From Annona cherimola (taxonomy: Eukaryota; Streptophyta; Magnoliopsida; Magnoliales; Annonaceae): a stretch of DNA of 64,000 bases. Location: the NCBI GenBank assembly GCA_030490835.1, contig CM059971.1, forward strand, positions 39,666,012 to 39,730,011, written 5' to 3'. The notes below the pieces were generated by a model. It had not been told where the DNA came from. It ran no database searches and saw nothing but the letters and a program-made list of their open reading frames with translations. The position numbers were made by a program, and so were the translations under genes. Each line of letters opens with the position of its first letter. Position 1 is the first letter of the stretch. Below, in pieces: positions 21,862 to 33,357 of this stretch.

Positions 21862-24800
21862 TGTGGCGCCCCGGCCCGAGCGTCACATCCTTACCTCAGG
21901 ACCTATCGATTGGTAAACGTGATCAGGATTGTTGCCCTGTCACACGGCGGGATTGATCGGATGTTTATCCTGTTAATCGTAATCATACATAATTCATAAG
22001 ACACTTCATATTCTCTTAAATTCATTTTCATACATTTCTGAGTCATTCTGAAGCATTCACTTCATACAAACATGCTATTTAGTGACATTTCACCTTTTGC
22101 CAAATCAGATGTCACTACATCATAAAACATAGTCATCCATACAAACACACGAAAAGTTACATCTATTCAACATATAGCACTGTATGTAAATTTACAATCA
22201 TTTCACATAATAGCATAACATGATTTTCTCCTTAGATTCCTTATGTCGGTGCTTGTTCCTTCGCCATATCCTGTCCGTCACCTGTCTTTGAGTTTGGAAA
22301 ACGAAAATGTGAGTCGAAACTCAATAAGCAAGCATTTTGCATTTTTCAGGCAATTTATTTCAGGCAACATTTTTCAATACAAATCATCTTGGAAAGCATC
22401 TTATACCGTATCCAAAGGTATATCTTGAAAACATGAAATCCTGTACCCATCACGGGTCTCATATGTATAATGCCATATGAAAAACATGAACATGATCATC
22501 ATATCTCCCTTAGGATGGAAGCTAGCTAGGCAACCATCCGTCATGTAACTCTCATTTCAAAGAGGGCCCCGCCGGCCATCGGCCTGTTACAAGCGACTTG
22601 GTCACACCAAGGGGGGACAACCGGTCCGCTTATACCCTTCAAGTGGACCTCATATCCTGTGCACATGAACTTTTCATAAATCCATCTTTCACATGCTAGC
22701 ATGATTTTCAATCATAAACATTAAATCACATCATTTTCCATAATAGTTATAAAAGAACATTTCATAATCATTTCATTTGAAATAAACATCATTTCAAACA
22801 CCATTTAGTAAAGGGATGGCCATCCTTAAATACATTAGAAGAAATTTCATCAAACAAGTTAGAATATAAATTGCATTATGGAAACAGTTTAGGAAAGCAA
22901 AAATCATTTAGAAAATTTGCTTGCTTACCTGAACTTCTTAGCTTTCCTCTGCTACTTTCTCTTTGCCCTTGCCTACATAAAAATGGTATGAATTTTTTCA
23001 TACATTTCCTTTTCTTATATTTTGCTTAGTTTTCCAACCCATTCCATAAACATACATTTATTTTACTTCATAATTCATCATACACATGTATGGCTTAATT
23101 TGTACATATTAGCACTGTTTTCACACATTTGGCCATCATACATCGTAGCACATACATATAACATGCACATAACCCTAAAATTAGGGTATTCATTCCAATA
23201 GCATAAAAATTCATTCCATATTCATCATTCATAGCTTTATTAAGCTTACTTTGCAATTTTTCCCCATTTTTTCCAAAAATATACATACGGGTGTTTCTTC
23301 TATGTACATAGCATTGCCTTAGCTTCATAATTCAAATCCAAAATTTTGGATTAATAACATATCATTTCAAACAGATCCATAAACATGGAATTCATTTCAT
23401 TTTCATGCATTTTTGCATAAAATCATTTTTCATAAGTCATTCATCACCCGTTTACCGTTATTTCTTCATATAAGCTCGTTTAACACTTAAACATAATTCA
23501 TTTCTTAAAATTTCTTAACTCAGAAATTTAACCTATTTTCCAGCAGGTTAATTACCCTTTAATACCACTTTCCTTAAGGTATTTTCATGGGGTTTAAAAT
23601 CCATTCTTCATAGGTTCTCATAACAGCAAGTTTGGAACCCATTTTCCACCCGTTTAACGTGTCTTTTGACACATCACTATGGGCAGCCCTAAAATTCCGA
23701 ATTTTCCAGAAATTAAATCCATTTTCTCAGCCCATTTTCTAGGGTTTAACACATATTCAATATTCATTCATTTCCATTTCTCAAAACAGCGGGTAATCCA
23801 CACGTTTTGATACCCGTTTTCACTCCATACATGAATTACTTCAAAAATTCCTAAAAATCAGATTTAGGGTTTATTTATCCCAAATCTTTTGGAAATCCAT
23901 CATACCTTAATCTAGGGTATTTTACCCTACATAGCATGCATTTAACATGTAAGTTCATTTCCATATCATTTTCAACCCAAAAATTAAGAATTTAGGTCAA
24001 AATTCATACTTAGCATTCCATAACTTCAAAATCTCATTACTTAAGCATAAACCCTCATGTATTTGGCATACATATATGATTCATAGCTTAATCAAAATAT
24101 AAATTCAACACAGCAACTTATCTTGAAGATTTAGAATCAAACAACTTGGATTTTTCATCCCTTATGCATACTTAACTCCATTTCCATGAACTTAACTTTA
24201 AAAATTCATGCTTAATAATTAATACCCAATCCATACTCATGCAAAGGCATATTAAAACATCAATTTACAGATTCTTTAAGCATGCTTTTCATTTCCAAGT
24301 TTTGAGTTTAAAAACTCAAGTTACACAACCCAAAATCATCACATACTTACTTGGATTTGTAGTAAATCAACTTCTAATCTTTTGAGATGATTTCTTCTTC
24401 AATTTCTCCTTCTTTTTTCCTTGGTTTTCTCTTCTAGTTTTCTGGGAAATTTCATGAAGTGCAGCTGGTTCCCTTGGCACGTTTTCAGCACTTAGAATAT
24501 TTTCCACATCTTCAGCTATACATGTTGCTGGAATTTCCAGCAGTGGGGCCCACCTTATGCTGCAATTCCACACTCATTCAATGCTCCTCTATCTACCTTA
24601 TGAGGTGGATAAATATGGACCAAGTAAAATTATAATTTTTACTTTTTACAAAATTACAAAATCTACATCAAAAACACATCAAAGCTGTCCATGGTTTGCA
24701 CGTCCATTTGCTGCTGACTTTTTCAGCAGTTTTGCAATTTTTAAAATTACCAAAACATGGGTAATTCATACTCCTAATTATCCTTTAATTCCTCCATAAA

Positions 24801-25840
24801 TTTGGCATTAAGAAAAATTAAGAAAATAGCTAAAACTGCCATTTTTCTGCACATGATTTTACCCACACTGCATTCTACGGTTTCAGCAGTATATGTCACC
24901 CTTTTTGCATTTTTTTAATTGCTGAAACCTTCCATTATTGGTTGCACAATTCATGTACTTCCATCTCAGCAACATGTGACATTTTTTTAAAAATCAAAAA
25001 CTCAAATTGGGCAGCCCCTTTTCCCTTGATCATCCATGCATTGCCACCTCCTCCATGACTTGAAAATTCCATCATAACATGCAATAAATGGTTAGATAAT
25101 TCATGGGATTTTGAAATTTATTTAAATACATAAATCCCTTCCAAAATCCCTGCAATGGACACCTCACCCTACCTTTTGTCTCAAGCACTCAAGTATGGTA
25201 CTTCCTCATAAATGCTTTGGTGCTTTTGAGGTGCATGGGTCAAACTTGCCTACCTTTTTCATTGCAGGAACTTTCCCAATATTTCACGCATAATTAAATC
25301 CATTCAAATTAATTATCTCACCATTTCATTCAACCGTTTCAAATTTCAACTCAATTCGAGTTTTCTAGCTCCCGATATAGCCGTTTAAAGTTGACGGTTG
25401 AAATGAACTTAGACTTAAAAATTGAAAATTCTCATTTCAGCAAGAATTTTCATAATATTTTTCTTCCATAATACCAAGCCTAATATTAATAATTTTTTTT
25501 CCAAATTTCACTTGAATCCGCCTTTTAGGCGTTGAGTTATGAATTTTCCAATATTTTCCTCCACACTTAACAATTTCCATCTTTATTTCCATAATTCATT
25601 TTAAATTATGGAAAATGATTTTTCATGCCATAATTGCACATTTAAATCATAATAATTCATTCTTAACCTATAGCCTCATTTAGGCTCAAAATCATTAATC
25701 ACATCATTAATGTTAACCCATAACCTAATTACCATAATTAGTAAAAATCATGAAATTCCTTCATAATTTCATAATTCATAATTAATCATCAAATACATGT
25801 CCAATGCATACATATGGCCTACTTGGGTTAGGGTTTCACA
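21862..25840 (-). mobile_element. Gypsy solo LTR 'B' (3979 bp), TSD ATATT
   Basis: On the - strand it starts TGTGAAACCCTAACCC (from 25840) and ends GGGGCGCCACA (at 21862). ATATT flanks it at 21857-21861 and 25841-25845. It has the terminal box, hairpin (22310-22323), GACAG|GTGA motif beside it and the GC-rich block near 22500-22680. There is no coding domain. It is inserted in solo LTR O and is close in structure to LTR A and to the G2 LTR. Confidence 0.92.
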
Positions 25841-26054
25841 ATATTTTTATGAAAGTTATCCTAAAGAGATTTTTTTATGAAATAATTACCCTAAAAATGG
25901 GATGTTTTACACAAAGAGTGTAAATAATAAGGATGAAAGAAAACAATTTATGCAAATGATTTTATGAAAACGGATTATGTATTTTATGCCTTATTTGCTA
26001 TAAACAAGCCCCAAGATGGGGATTATGAAAAGGATTTATGTTAAACTTGGTTTT

Positions 26055-26443
26055 GGACATGAGAATGTCCATTTCCAAAAGGCTTAAATGGAAAAGTGTT
26101 TAAGGACACATGAATGTCCATTGCTAAGAAAGATATGTCAAAAATGTTTTCAGACATCAAATATCTCTTGGCTAAAGGAAATTAAGATGAAAAATGTTTT
26201 GGACATAAAATGTCCACTGGTAAAAGATGGTTTTATAAAAATGTCTTGGAACATTAGAAATGTTCACACAAGACTAAAAAAAGTTAATTAAGAAGGTAAA
26301 ATCCTTATGTTTTGCCTTAACAAGCCCAGATGTGGCTTGTAAATGATTTTAAGAATGTATGTTTTATGATAACGTTTAAGGACATGGAATTGTCCTTGTG
26401 AATAAGGATTTCATGATTATGTTTTAGGACATATGAATGTCCT
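26055..26443 (+). repeat. GGACAT palindrome array in LTR O
   Basis: Dyads of the form GGACAT-loop-ATGTCC occur at 26055, 26104, about 26152 (decayed), 26201, about 26249 (GAACAT/ATGTTC), 26378 and 26426, most of them 48-49 bp apart. The same array is in LTR D (31528-31939) and LTR Q (29338-29403). Confidence 0.85.
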
Positions 26444-26989
26444 CAAGTAAAAAGGTATTCAAGATGTTTAAGAAAAAAATTTTCGAGGAAGTCTTGCCCT
26501 AAAAGATAAAATGCTTGCTTACTGAGTTGTCACTCACGTTTTGTTTTCCCAAACCTTAGACAGGTACCAAGAAACTCAAGGAGATGCAAATCTAAGCAAT
26601 GAAGTAAGGCACAAGATGATGGCCAGGTAGGCTATAAGGAATGGGAAAGCATAAATATGCTAAGGTATGTTACTGTGTATGTGAACTTAATTAGAATTTT
26701 AAGTTCTATATGATTCAATGATTCAAATGTTAGATGTATGGATGTAAAATGTGATGATTTAGTCAAGGAGACTTTTACTGTAGAAAAGTATGATGAGATG
26801 TTATAAATGAAATATGAAATCACTTGTATGATGATTGTTATATAAAGCAAAGAATGATGATAGATGAAAAAAAATGGACGAAATTCAATTAAGAACCCGC
26901 CGCGCGATCAGGGTAACAATCCTAATTCACATTTACCAATCAATAAGATCTTGAGGTAAGGAAGTGATGTCTCGATTTGGGGTGCCACA

Positions 26990-28030
26990 TATCTACTGTT
27001 GTCAGTTGTTGTGATGTTGATGTCCCTACTGCACTGACATTGGCTGGCCTGGATAAGTTCTGAATTTGCTAGGATAAGGCGTCGATATGGGCTTTAATCG
27101 ATGAAACTGCATCCAGTTGAAGTAGACCCCCACTTTGGCTCCTGTCAGATGGCAGTTGATAGGTATTGGCCGCCATGTTTTCAAGTAGGGCGTACGATTC
27201 TTGATAGCTTTTCCTTTGCAGGGAGCTGTTTGACAATGAGTCCATGTGACGTGTGGAATCTTGGAGCCTGTTGTAAAAATTTTGAATTTGAACCCACGGA
27301 TGAATTCCATGATGCGGGCACTTCCGGAGCAGGTCTTTGAAGTGATCTCACGCCTCTGATAGGGTCTCCTCTCCGTGTTGCTTGAACGAGACTATGTCCA
27401 TCCTCAGCTTAGCTAACTTTATAAGTGGAAAATATTTCTCCGGGAATTTCTGAACCAAGTCGTTCCATGTGTTGACAGAGTTCGGGGGCAAGGAGTCTAG
27501 CCACTCCGAAGCTCTATCCCGTAGGGAAAATGAAAAAGTCCAAAGCCACATTGCCTCGTCGGAGACTCTGTTCTGCTTGAACGTGTTCATAATCTGTAGA
27601 AAATTCCACAGATGGCGGTGTGGGTCTTCAGATGCTAGACCTCCAAACTACCCAATGGACTGGAGCATTTGAAAAATCACCAGCTTGATTTCAAAGTTAT
27701 TGGTATCCATAGGAGAAGATGCAATGCTAGTTTGAACTACATTCTGGCCCAGTGCAATGAGATCCTAAATGGGTTGGTCCAAATCATCTTGAGGTGGATG
27801 AATTGGAACCTCCATCATTTGGTTCCCTTGTTGGTTTGAGTGAACGTTCTTATCCTGGTTCTCGATGCCTTCCATATTATGTTGTTGGTTCCTAGCTTCC
27901 CTGCTCTTACGACGCCTTCTCAAATAAGTTCGTTCGGGTTTCGGATCAAAAGGAATAACAATCTCCTTTTCTACTCTGCCTCGATGCATGCAAAAATCAG
28001 ATTTACCTGCAAAGACCAATTCAATTGAAC
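26990..28030 (-). pseudogene. gag: Athila-type gag, N-terminal and capsid part, broken
   Basis: On the - strand an N-terminal arginine-rich stretch is followed by a capsid-type domain (FSFSLRDRASEWLDSLPPNS, WNDLVQKFPEKYFP, KLAKLRMDIVSF) that matches Athila/Tat Gag. A decayed spacer follows, ending at the LTR O insertion point (26990-26994). Stops and frameshifts lie near 27768, 27650, 27348 and 27170. The zinc-knuckle half is at 3367-3599. It lies just downstream, on the same strand, of the primer site at 28132-28148. Gag would form the particle core; this copy is dead. Confidence 0.87.
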
Positions 28031-28131
28031 TAGTGAAAAAAAAATCTAAACTAAAAGAAATTATGAAAATAAACTATTCACAGAATTATACAAGAAAGTA
28101 ATAAAACTAACAATAATTTAGTTAAACAGTT

Positions 28132-28148
28132 CCCCGATAACGGCACCA
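28132..28148 (-). other. Athila primer-binding site (tRNA-Asp type)
   Basis: On the - strand this reads TGGTGCCGTTATCGGGG. Against the 3' end of plant tRNA-Asp (TGGCGCCGTTGCCGGGG in complement) it has two differences, both transitions. Its place between the LTR and gag fits. Confidence 0.8.
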
Positions 28149-28151
28149 AAA

Positions 28152-29224
28152 ACTTAACGAGCTGCGTATATGTCAATTAAAATGCTCGCTATTTACGCAA
28201 GTATACGTGCCGTGTCAAGTAATAAAGAGTGAGTAGAGTATCGTTCCCACGAGGAACTGTTAACCAGAATTATTAATTAGTTTAATTGCTTTCGATGGGT
28301 AGAGAATTCTGAGTTTGTAGATTTAAACTAAGCTAACAACTGCAATAAAAAAATCAGAGTAGAGTCTACGGAATGGCTGAAATACTAGAAAAGGGTTTAA
28401 TAATCAGGGATGGCAGATGGATAGCTCGGAATCCTTGAATCTAAACTATATCACTTTGGTTCTTTTTGATTGGAATGTGTATGGATTTACTAGCCCAAGT
28501 TCAATAATCTTTATATATGTCTTCCAACACTATATAAAGATAATTACACCTTATTTAATTGTTATGTTCTCATGCCATTCAATAAAGTGAAATTGATAAA
28601 TTCATAACCTGTTTAATGACTACACAGGGTTTAACAGTATATTCCTATCCGTTAAATAACTTCCCTTAACCGAGAGGAAACCTATGCCCTGCACATGGAT
28701 CTAGCATAGATTTTCCTCTTCCAAGGACAAATCAAGCAATGAAATCATCTTACAAGGTAGCTAATCTTGTAAAAAGTATTAAAACCACACATGCAAAGAT
28801 AAATCATACACAATCATATATAAAATCAAATGTTCATTCCTGAATTTCAAAGAACCAAAACAATTTCAATTCATCCTAACTATCTATCTAATGGTGGTTT
28901 AGTTCAAAGGCATGATCATAATATCCATTACATCCATATTAAAACTATCCATGAAAGTAGAGAAAGAAAAATAGAAAGAATAAGAGAAAATTGATTTTCC
29001 GGCGGCTTCCACCAACGGAGTTGAATCCTCTATTCAATCTATGCTTTGATCGCCATTTAGTCTTTCTCTTATGTGGAATTCCATTTTTGCGCTCTCTCAT
29101 CCCTCTCCTCGCGTGCAAACCCTTATGAGCTATTTATAGATTGACATTGCGTACCACACACACTGAAATTTGTGCATACGGATGCGTATTAGCGCCTAGG
29201 CGCCCCTAGATGGCGTATTTAATG
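28152..29224 (-). repeat. Athila-type 5' LTR, truncated
   Basis: The - strand DNA just before the primer site carries the typical LTR 3' portion (complement of GTATCGTTCCCACGAGGA near 28229-28250). A TATA box CTATAAATAG sits at 29130-29139 on the - strand, so transcription would run toward gag. The U3 end is missing: near 29224 the sequence changes to the gypsy LTR Q in the other orientation. Both ends of this feature are approximate. No coding sequence is visible in the stretch. Confidence 0.65.
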
Positions 29225-30242
29225 ATATTTTAGGACACTTTTTATATATGCATATGCGTTGTAATGAAAAAGATTTATATGAAATTGTTTCAGGATATAA
29301 TTGTCGTTATATAATAAGGTTTATATGCAGATGATTTAGGACATAAGATTGTCCTCATGAATATAGGTTTATATGAAAATAATTTAGGACATACATTTGT
29401 CCTCTTATAAAAAGTTTATATAAATGGTTGATAGGAATGATTTTCAAGAATGACTTATATGAATGGTTGTCATGAATGATTTAAATGAAAGGTTTTATGA
29501 AGGATTTGAATGAAAAGTTTTATACAGGGTTTAAATGAAAGGTTTTTATGAAAGGTTTCCTCCTGTTGATAGTTGATTCTTGATAAGTGTCTTCTACCGA
29601 ACGGAGAGAAATGCATTTATATGAAAATGCAAAATGCTTACTTACTGAGTTCATCACTCATGTTTTGTTTTTCCAAACCTCAGACAGGTATAAGGAAACT
29701 CAAGAGGTAGAGAACATGAGTATTTGAGGAAAGGTATGAATTAGTATTTATGGTTATGCTAAATGATTAGTTATGTGTATCGAACGATATGATTGGAAAT
29801 TTTAAGATATGATAATGTATGCATGCAAGTGTAAGTGCTTAGTATTCAATTATGAATGAATGTTATATGGTTATAGCTTGGCCAGGTTGTTAAAACTAAG
29901 GATGTAAGAGAACAAGATAAAATTTTTATGAATGATATATACACTTGATGACAACTGCCAGGGGATAAGTTTATGAAAAAGTTATAACGAAACCATGTAG
30001 TACGTTAAAATGCTATGTGCAATGAAATTACAAGTGTATCGTTGCTTACAAGACTAATGAAGTGTGATACAAAGAAAAGAAATGAGGATGGAGAAAGAAA
30101 TGAATCGAAAAAAAAATTTGGACGAAACCCAAATTAAGATCCCGCTGCGTGAACAGGGCAACAATCCTGTTTCACATTTACCAATTGACAACGATCTTGG
30201 AGTAAGGCTCAGGATTGTGACGTCTCAGGTTGGGGTGCCACA
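29225..30242 (+). repeat. Gypsy LTR 'Q', 3' part only
   Basis: It contains two good copies of the GGACAT-type dyad (29338-29355 and 29386-29403, 48 bp apart), the TGAGT-TCATC-ACTCA hairpin (29646-29660) with AGACAG|GTA about 25 bp on, the terminal box (CAGGGCAACAATCCTG near 30155) and the end TTGGGGTGCCACA at 30242. The 5' part is lost at the junction near 29224. It is the same subfamily as O and D. Confidence 0.75.
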
Positions 30243-31527
30243 TTCTACATCATTGAACCCCTTAATTAACACATGATTTAGGGTTTAATTACAGATTTTC
30301 AATCCATTCATCATTGGGTTACAAAACAGCAACGCTAGGACCCATTTTTCATCCTTTCAACGCCTCTTTCAAGGCTTAACAGATTTTTTAAGTCATAATT
30401 TTCAGCATCTAAACATACTTTTCTTAACCCAAATTTAGGGTATTATCACATATTTAAAATCCATAATTTAGTTGCTTCCATAACAGCAACGTTTTCAAGC
30501 ATATAGGGTATCTATTTTGACCCATTTTGACGTGTCCAAACATAAGTCCTTAAAATCAATTTTAGGGCAAATCTTTCCAAGACCTTTTGGACACTCAAAG
30601 TACCTTAGTCCTAGGGTAATTTACCCTCCATAACATCCATAAATCATTTGTTTACAAACAACAACAAAATCACATGGAAAGTACCCGTTTTGGCCCCCAT
30701 TTGGACGTTCCATACACATACCCTAAAAAATCACATTTAGGGAAAACTCATCCAGCCCACTTAGGTCATCCAAAGGGTCCTTAATTTGGGGTACTTTACC
30801 CTACAATTCATCCATAAACAATTTAAGCACTTCCTTTGTGGCGCCCCAAACCGAGACGTCACTTCCTTACCTCAAGACCTTATAGATTGGTAAATGTGAA
30901 TCAGGATTATTGCCCTGATCACGCTGCGGGATTTTAATTGGAACACGTCCAAATTTTTTTCGTTCATCTTCGTTCATATCTTTACATTTCACATCATTCA
31001 TCAAACAAGTGGCGATGCACTTGTAGTAAAATTTCAAATTCTATTTCATAGCATCTCATCTTGCTTTTCTACAGTGAAAGTTTCTTTGACTAAATCATCA
31101 CATTTTACATCCATACATCCATACATTCAATCATTGAATCATATAGAACTTAAAATTCTAATTAAGTTCATATACACATTAACAGACCTTAGCATATTCA
31201 TTCTTTTTCTACAATAGCATTTACATTTCATACAAGCATTGGATCACTTAGAATTTATAATTCTACATAAATTCACATATACCTCAACATACCTTGGATC
31301 TTTAATCACGCTATCACATTCCATTCCTTATAGCCCACATGGCTACCATCACGTACCTTTCATTTATTGCTTAAATTTGCATCCTCTTGAGTTTCTCGGT
31401 ACTTGTCTAAGGTTTTAGAAAATAAAACGTGAGTGACAACTCAGTAAGCAAGCATTTTATCTTTTAGGGCAAGACTTCCTTGGAAATCATCTCCTAAAAT
31501 ATTTTTCTCATAAATCATTTTGGCCAG

Positions 31528-31939
31528 GGGACATTTTATGTCCCAAAACATCTTGACATAAACCATATTTGGCAATGGACACTCTCATGTCCACGAAAAG
31601 TCATTTTTCCACATAAATCATTTTGGCATTGGACGTTCATACGTCCTAAAACATTTTTCCACTTAAACCTTGTTAGAAACGGACATTTATATGTCCTAAA
31701 ATATTTTTCACATAAACACTTTGATAATGGACATTTTTATGTCCAAAATACATTTCCCATAAGCCTTTTTGGCAATGGACATTCATATGTCCACAAACAC
31801 TTTTATCGCTTAACCTCTTTTAGAAACGGACATTCTTATGTCCACACATGTTCCACATAAACCCCTTTAGGAAATGGACATTCTCATGTCCAACCATTTT
31901 TCTCACATAAACCTTTTGGAAATTGACATTCTCATGTCC
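31528..31939 (-). repeat. Nine-unit GGACAT-N4-ATGTCC palindrome array in LTR D
   Basis: Dyads start at 31528, 31577, 31631, 31681, 31729, 31777, 31828, 31876 and 31924, giving spacings of 49, 54, 50, 48, 48, 51, 48 and 48 bp. Loops vary (TTTT, TCAT, TTAT, TCTT, TCTC). The unit at 31631 is GGACGT-TCAT-ACGTCC, where both arms changed together. The last unit has one arm mismatch. Confidence 0.92.
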
Positions 31940-32443
31940 AAAACATTTTCCAACATAAACCCTTTTGATCCCCTTCTTGGGGCTTGTTTATAGCAAACAA
32001 GTCATAAATCCTTTTCATGAAAACTTTTGCATAAGAATCATTTCTTTTTATTCTTAATATTTACACATTTTGTGTAAAACACCCTGCTTTTAGGGTAACT
32101 TATACATAATGGCTCATAAAAATCCAATTTAGGATAACTTTTTCATATAAATACTTTTATATCCCAATCTTTGGGCTTTTGAAAAGAAAAACGTATACAA
32201 ACACATTTCTCCCCATCCAGTAGTGACAGTTAGCAAGTGATCATGCTACCTTTTGGAAGAGAATTCTTAATAGCATGCTAGCTAGGCGGCTGTTCAATTA
32301 TCCTGCTCCTATCTCAGGGAGGGCACCGCTAGCACTCCTGTCATCCCTTAGCGACCTGACCATATGTAGAGTGGGCCCCGGTCATCCTAACTGTGCTCTA
32401 CAACCAGCCTGTTCCTTGAACTGGTTCACCATACATTATTATG

Positions 32444-32615
32444 ACGGACCGCAGTCCGTTTGGTTTAAAGAACCACAGACCTCAGCCCATGTCCTTTTGA
32501 ACCGGGATCACAGACCACAGCCTGCATCCATAACTTAAAAACATCACAGACCAAAGTCTGTGTCTTTTTTAAAACAAATCATTTTGAAAAAAAGCACATC
32601 ACCGACTGCAGTCCG
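32444..32615 (-). repeat. GAC-N4-GTC palindrome cluster in LTR D
   Basis: ACGGACCGCAGTCCGT (32444-32459), decayed copies near 32475 and 32510, CACAGAC-CAAA-GTCTGTG (32545-32562) and a near-perfect copy at about 32598-32615. It is the counterpart of 21397-21567 in LTR O. Confidence 0.8.
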
Positions 32616-33357
32616 TGTTAACTTGTAAAGCGAGCGCACCCACTTTAGACAAGTTGTTATTTGAAATCTAATTTTAGGATGACCTTCCTTAAATTCTTTT
32701 AGAAACATTTTGAGTAAAATATTTTGATAAATATTTGAAATGTTTAAGAGACAACACACCTTAAAACCCTTTTAATAAAAGAATTTCAAAACTTTTAAAT
32801 TTTCAAGAATAAATCATATATTTTTCCTAGCATTTTCTTGGTTTCCATTTCGGGGCCTTTTGCTTACAAAAGTTATGCAATTGTGCTAACCCCTTCTCAA
32901 CCACCTTAAAATCAATTTCTTCTCCATATATCAATTTTGTCATTTTTACATAAAGGGCTTGCATAATCGTTTGCATACCATTTAGCAACCCGAAATCAAA
33001 CCATTTTATGAAATCAACATAGGAGGTTGGTCATCCTTAAATCCCCTTCAATGCATCCGTATAAATATTTTTCAAGATATTTTCAACATGGATTTCCTTA
33101 TCTAAAGAAAATCAAAACTTTTTGAATATCATTTCAAAACATAAGAACTATGTCCAAATTATCATTTATTATTTAATTATCATGACTTAGCAAAACAAAT
33201 TCTTTCATAAATCAAATCTCTTTTTTTTCTTTTTTTCTTTTATAACATGATTATTTATCATTAAACAACATAAGAGAAATTCAAAACTCATTTACATTTG
33301 TTGCTTTGTGAAAAAGGAAAAAATTCTCTTTTTCTTATAAAATACTTTTGAAATAAC

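Larger units (their letters stand above)
3600..26989 (+). mobile_element. Giant gypsy solo LTR 'O' (about 5.7 kb, interrupted by four insertions)
   Basis: The LTR starts TGTGATACCCAGACCC at 3600 and ends TTTGGGGTGCCACA at 26989. Its own sequence is in five pieces: 3600-5151, 13832-14044, 17333-18258, 19996-21861 and 25846-26989, together about 5.7 kb. The flanking 5-bp repeats are TGTCT (3595-3599) and TATCT (26990-26994), one transition apart, and Athila gag lies on both sides. No internal retrotransposon domain belongs to it, so it is a solo LTR left by LTR-LTR recombination. It shares ends and internal palindrome arrays with solo LTR D (30837-47732, 5.86 kb) and with LTR fragment Q. The large size and absence of genes make its lineage uncertain, though it resembles the Tekay-type LTRs here at its ends. 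Confidence 0.82.

Noticed and set aside
24367..24799. Small open frames in LTR B and similar ones in the other gypsy LTRs (for example 47116-47310, 48028-48377)
   Set aside because: Short, without family resemblance, and located in the purine/pyrimidine-rich leader part of LTRs.
27101..27672. + strand open frames over the Athila gag
   Set aside because: They are shadows; the - strand gives recognisable Athila Gag motifs.
31528..31939. Resemblance of the 48-bp array to a CRISPR array
   Set aside because: The repeat is a palindrome within an otherwise diverged 48-bp unit of a plant LTR; there are no unique spacers, no cas genes, and the same array recurs in other LTR copies.
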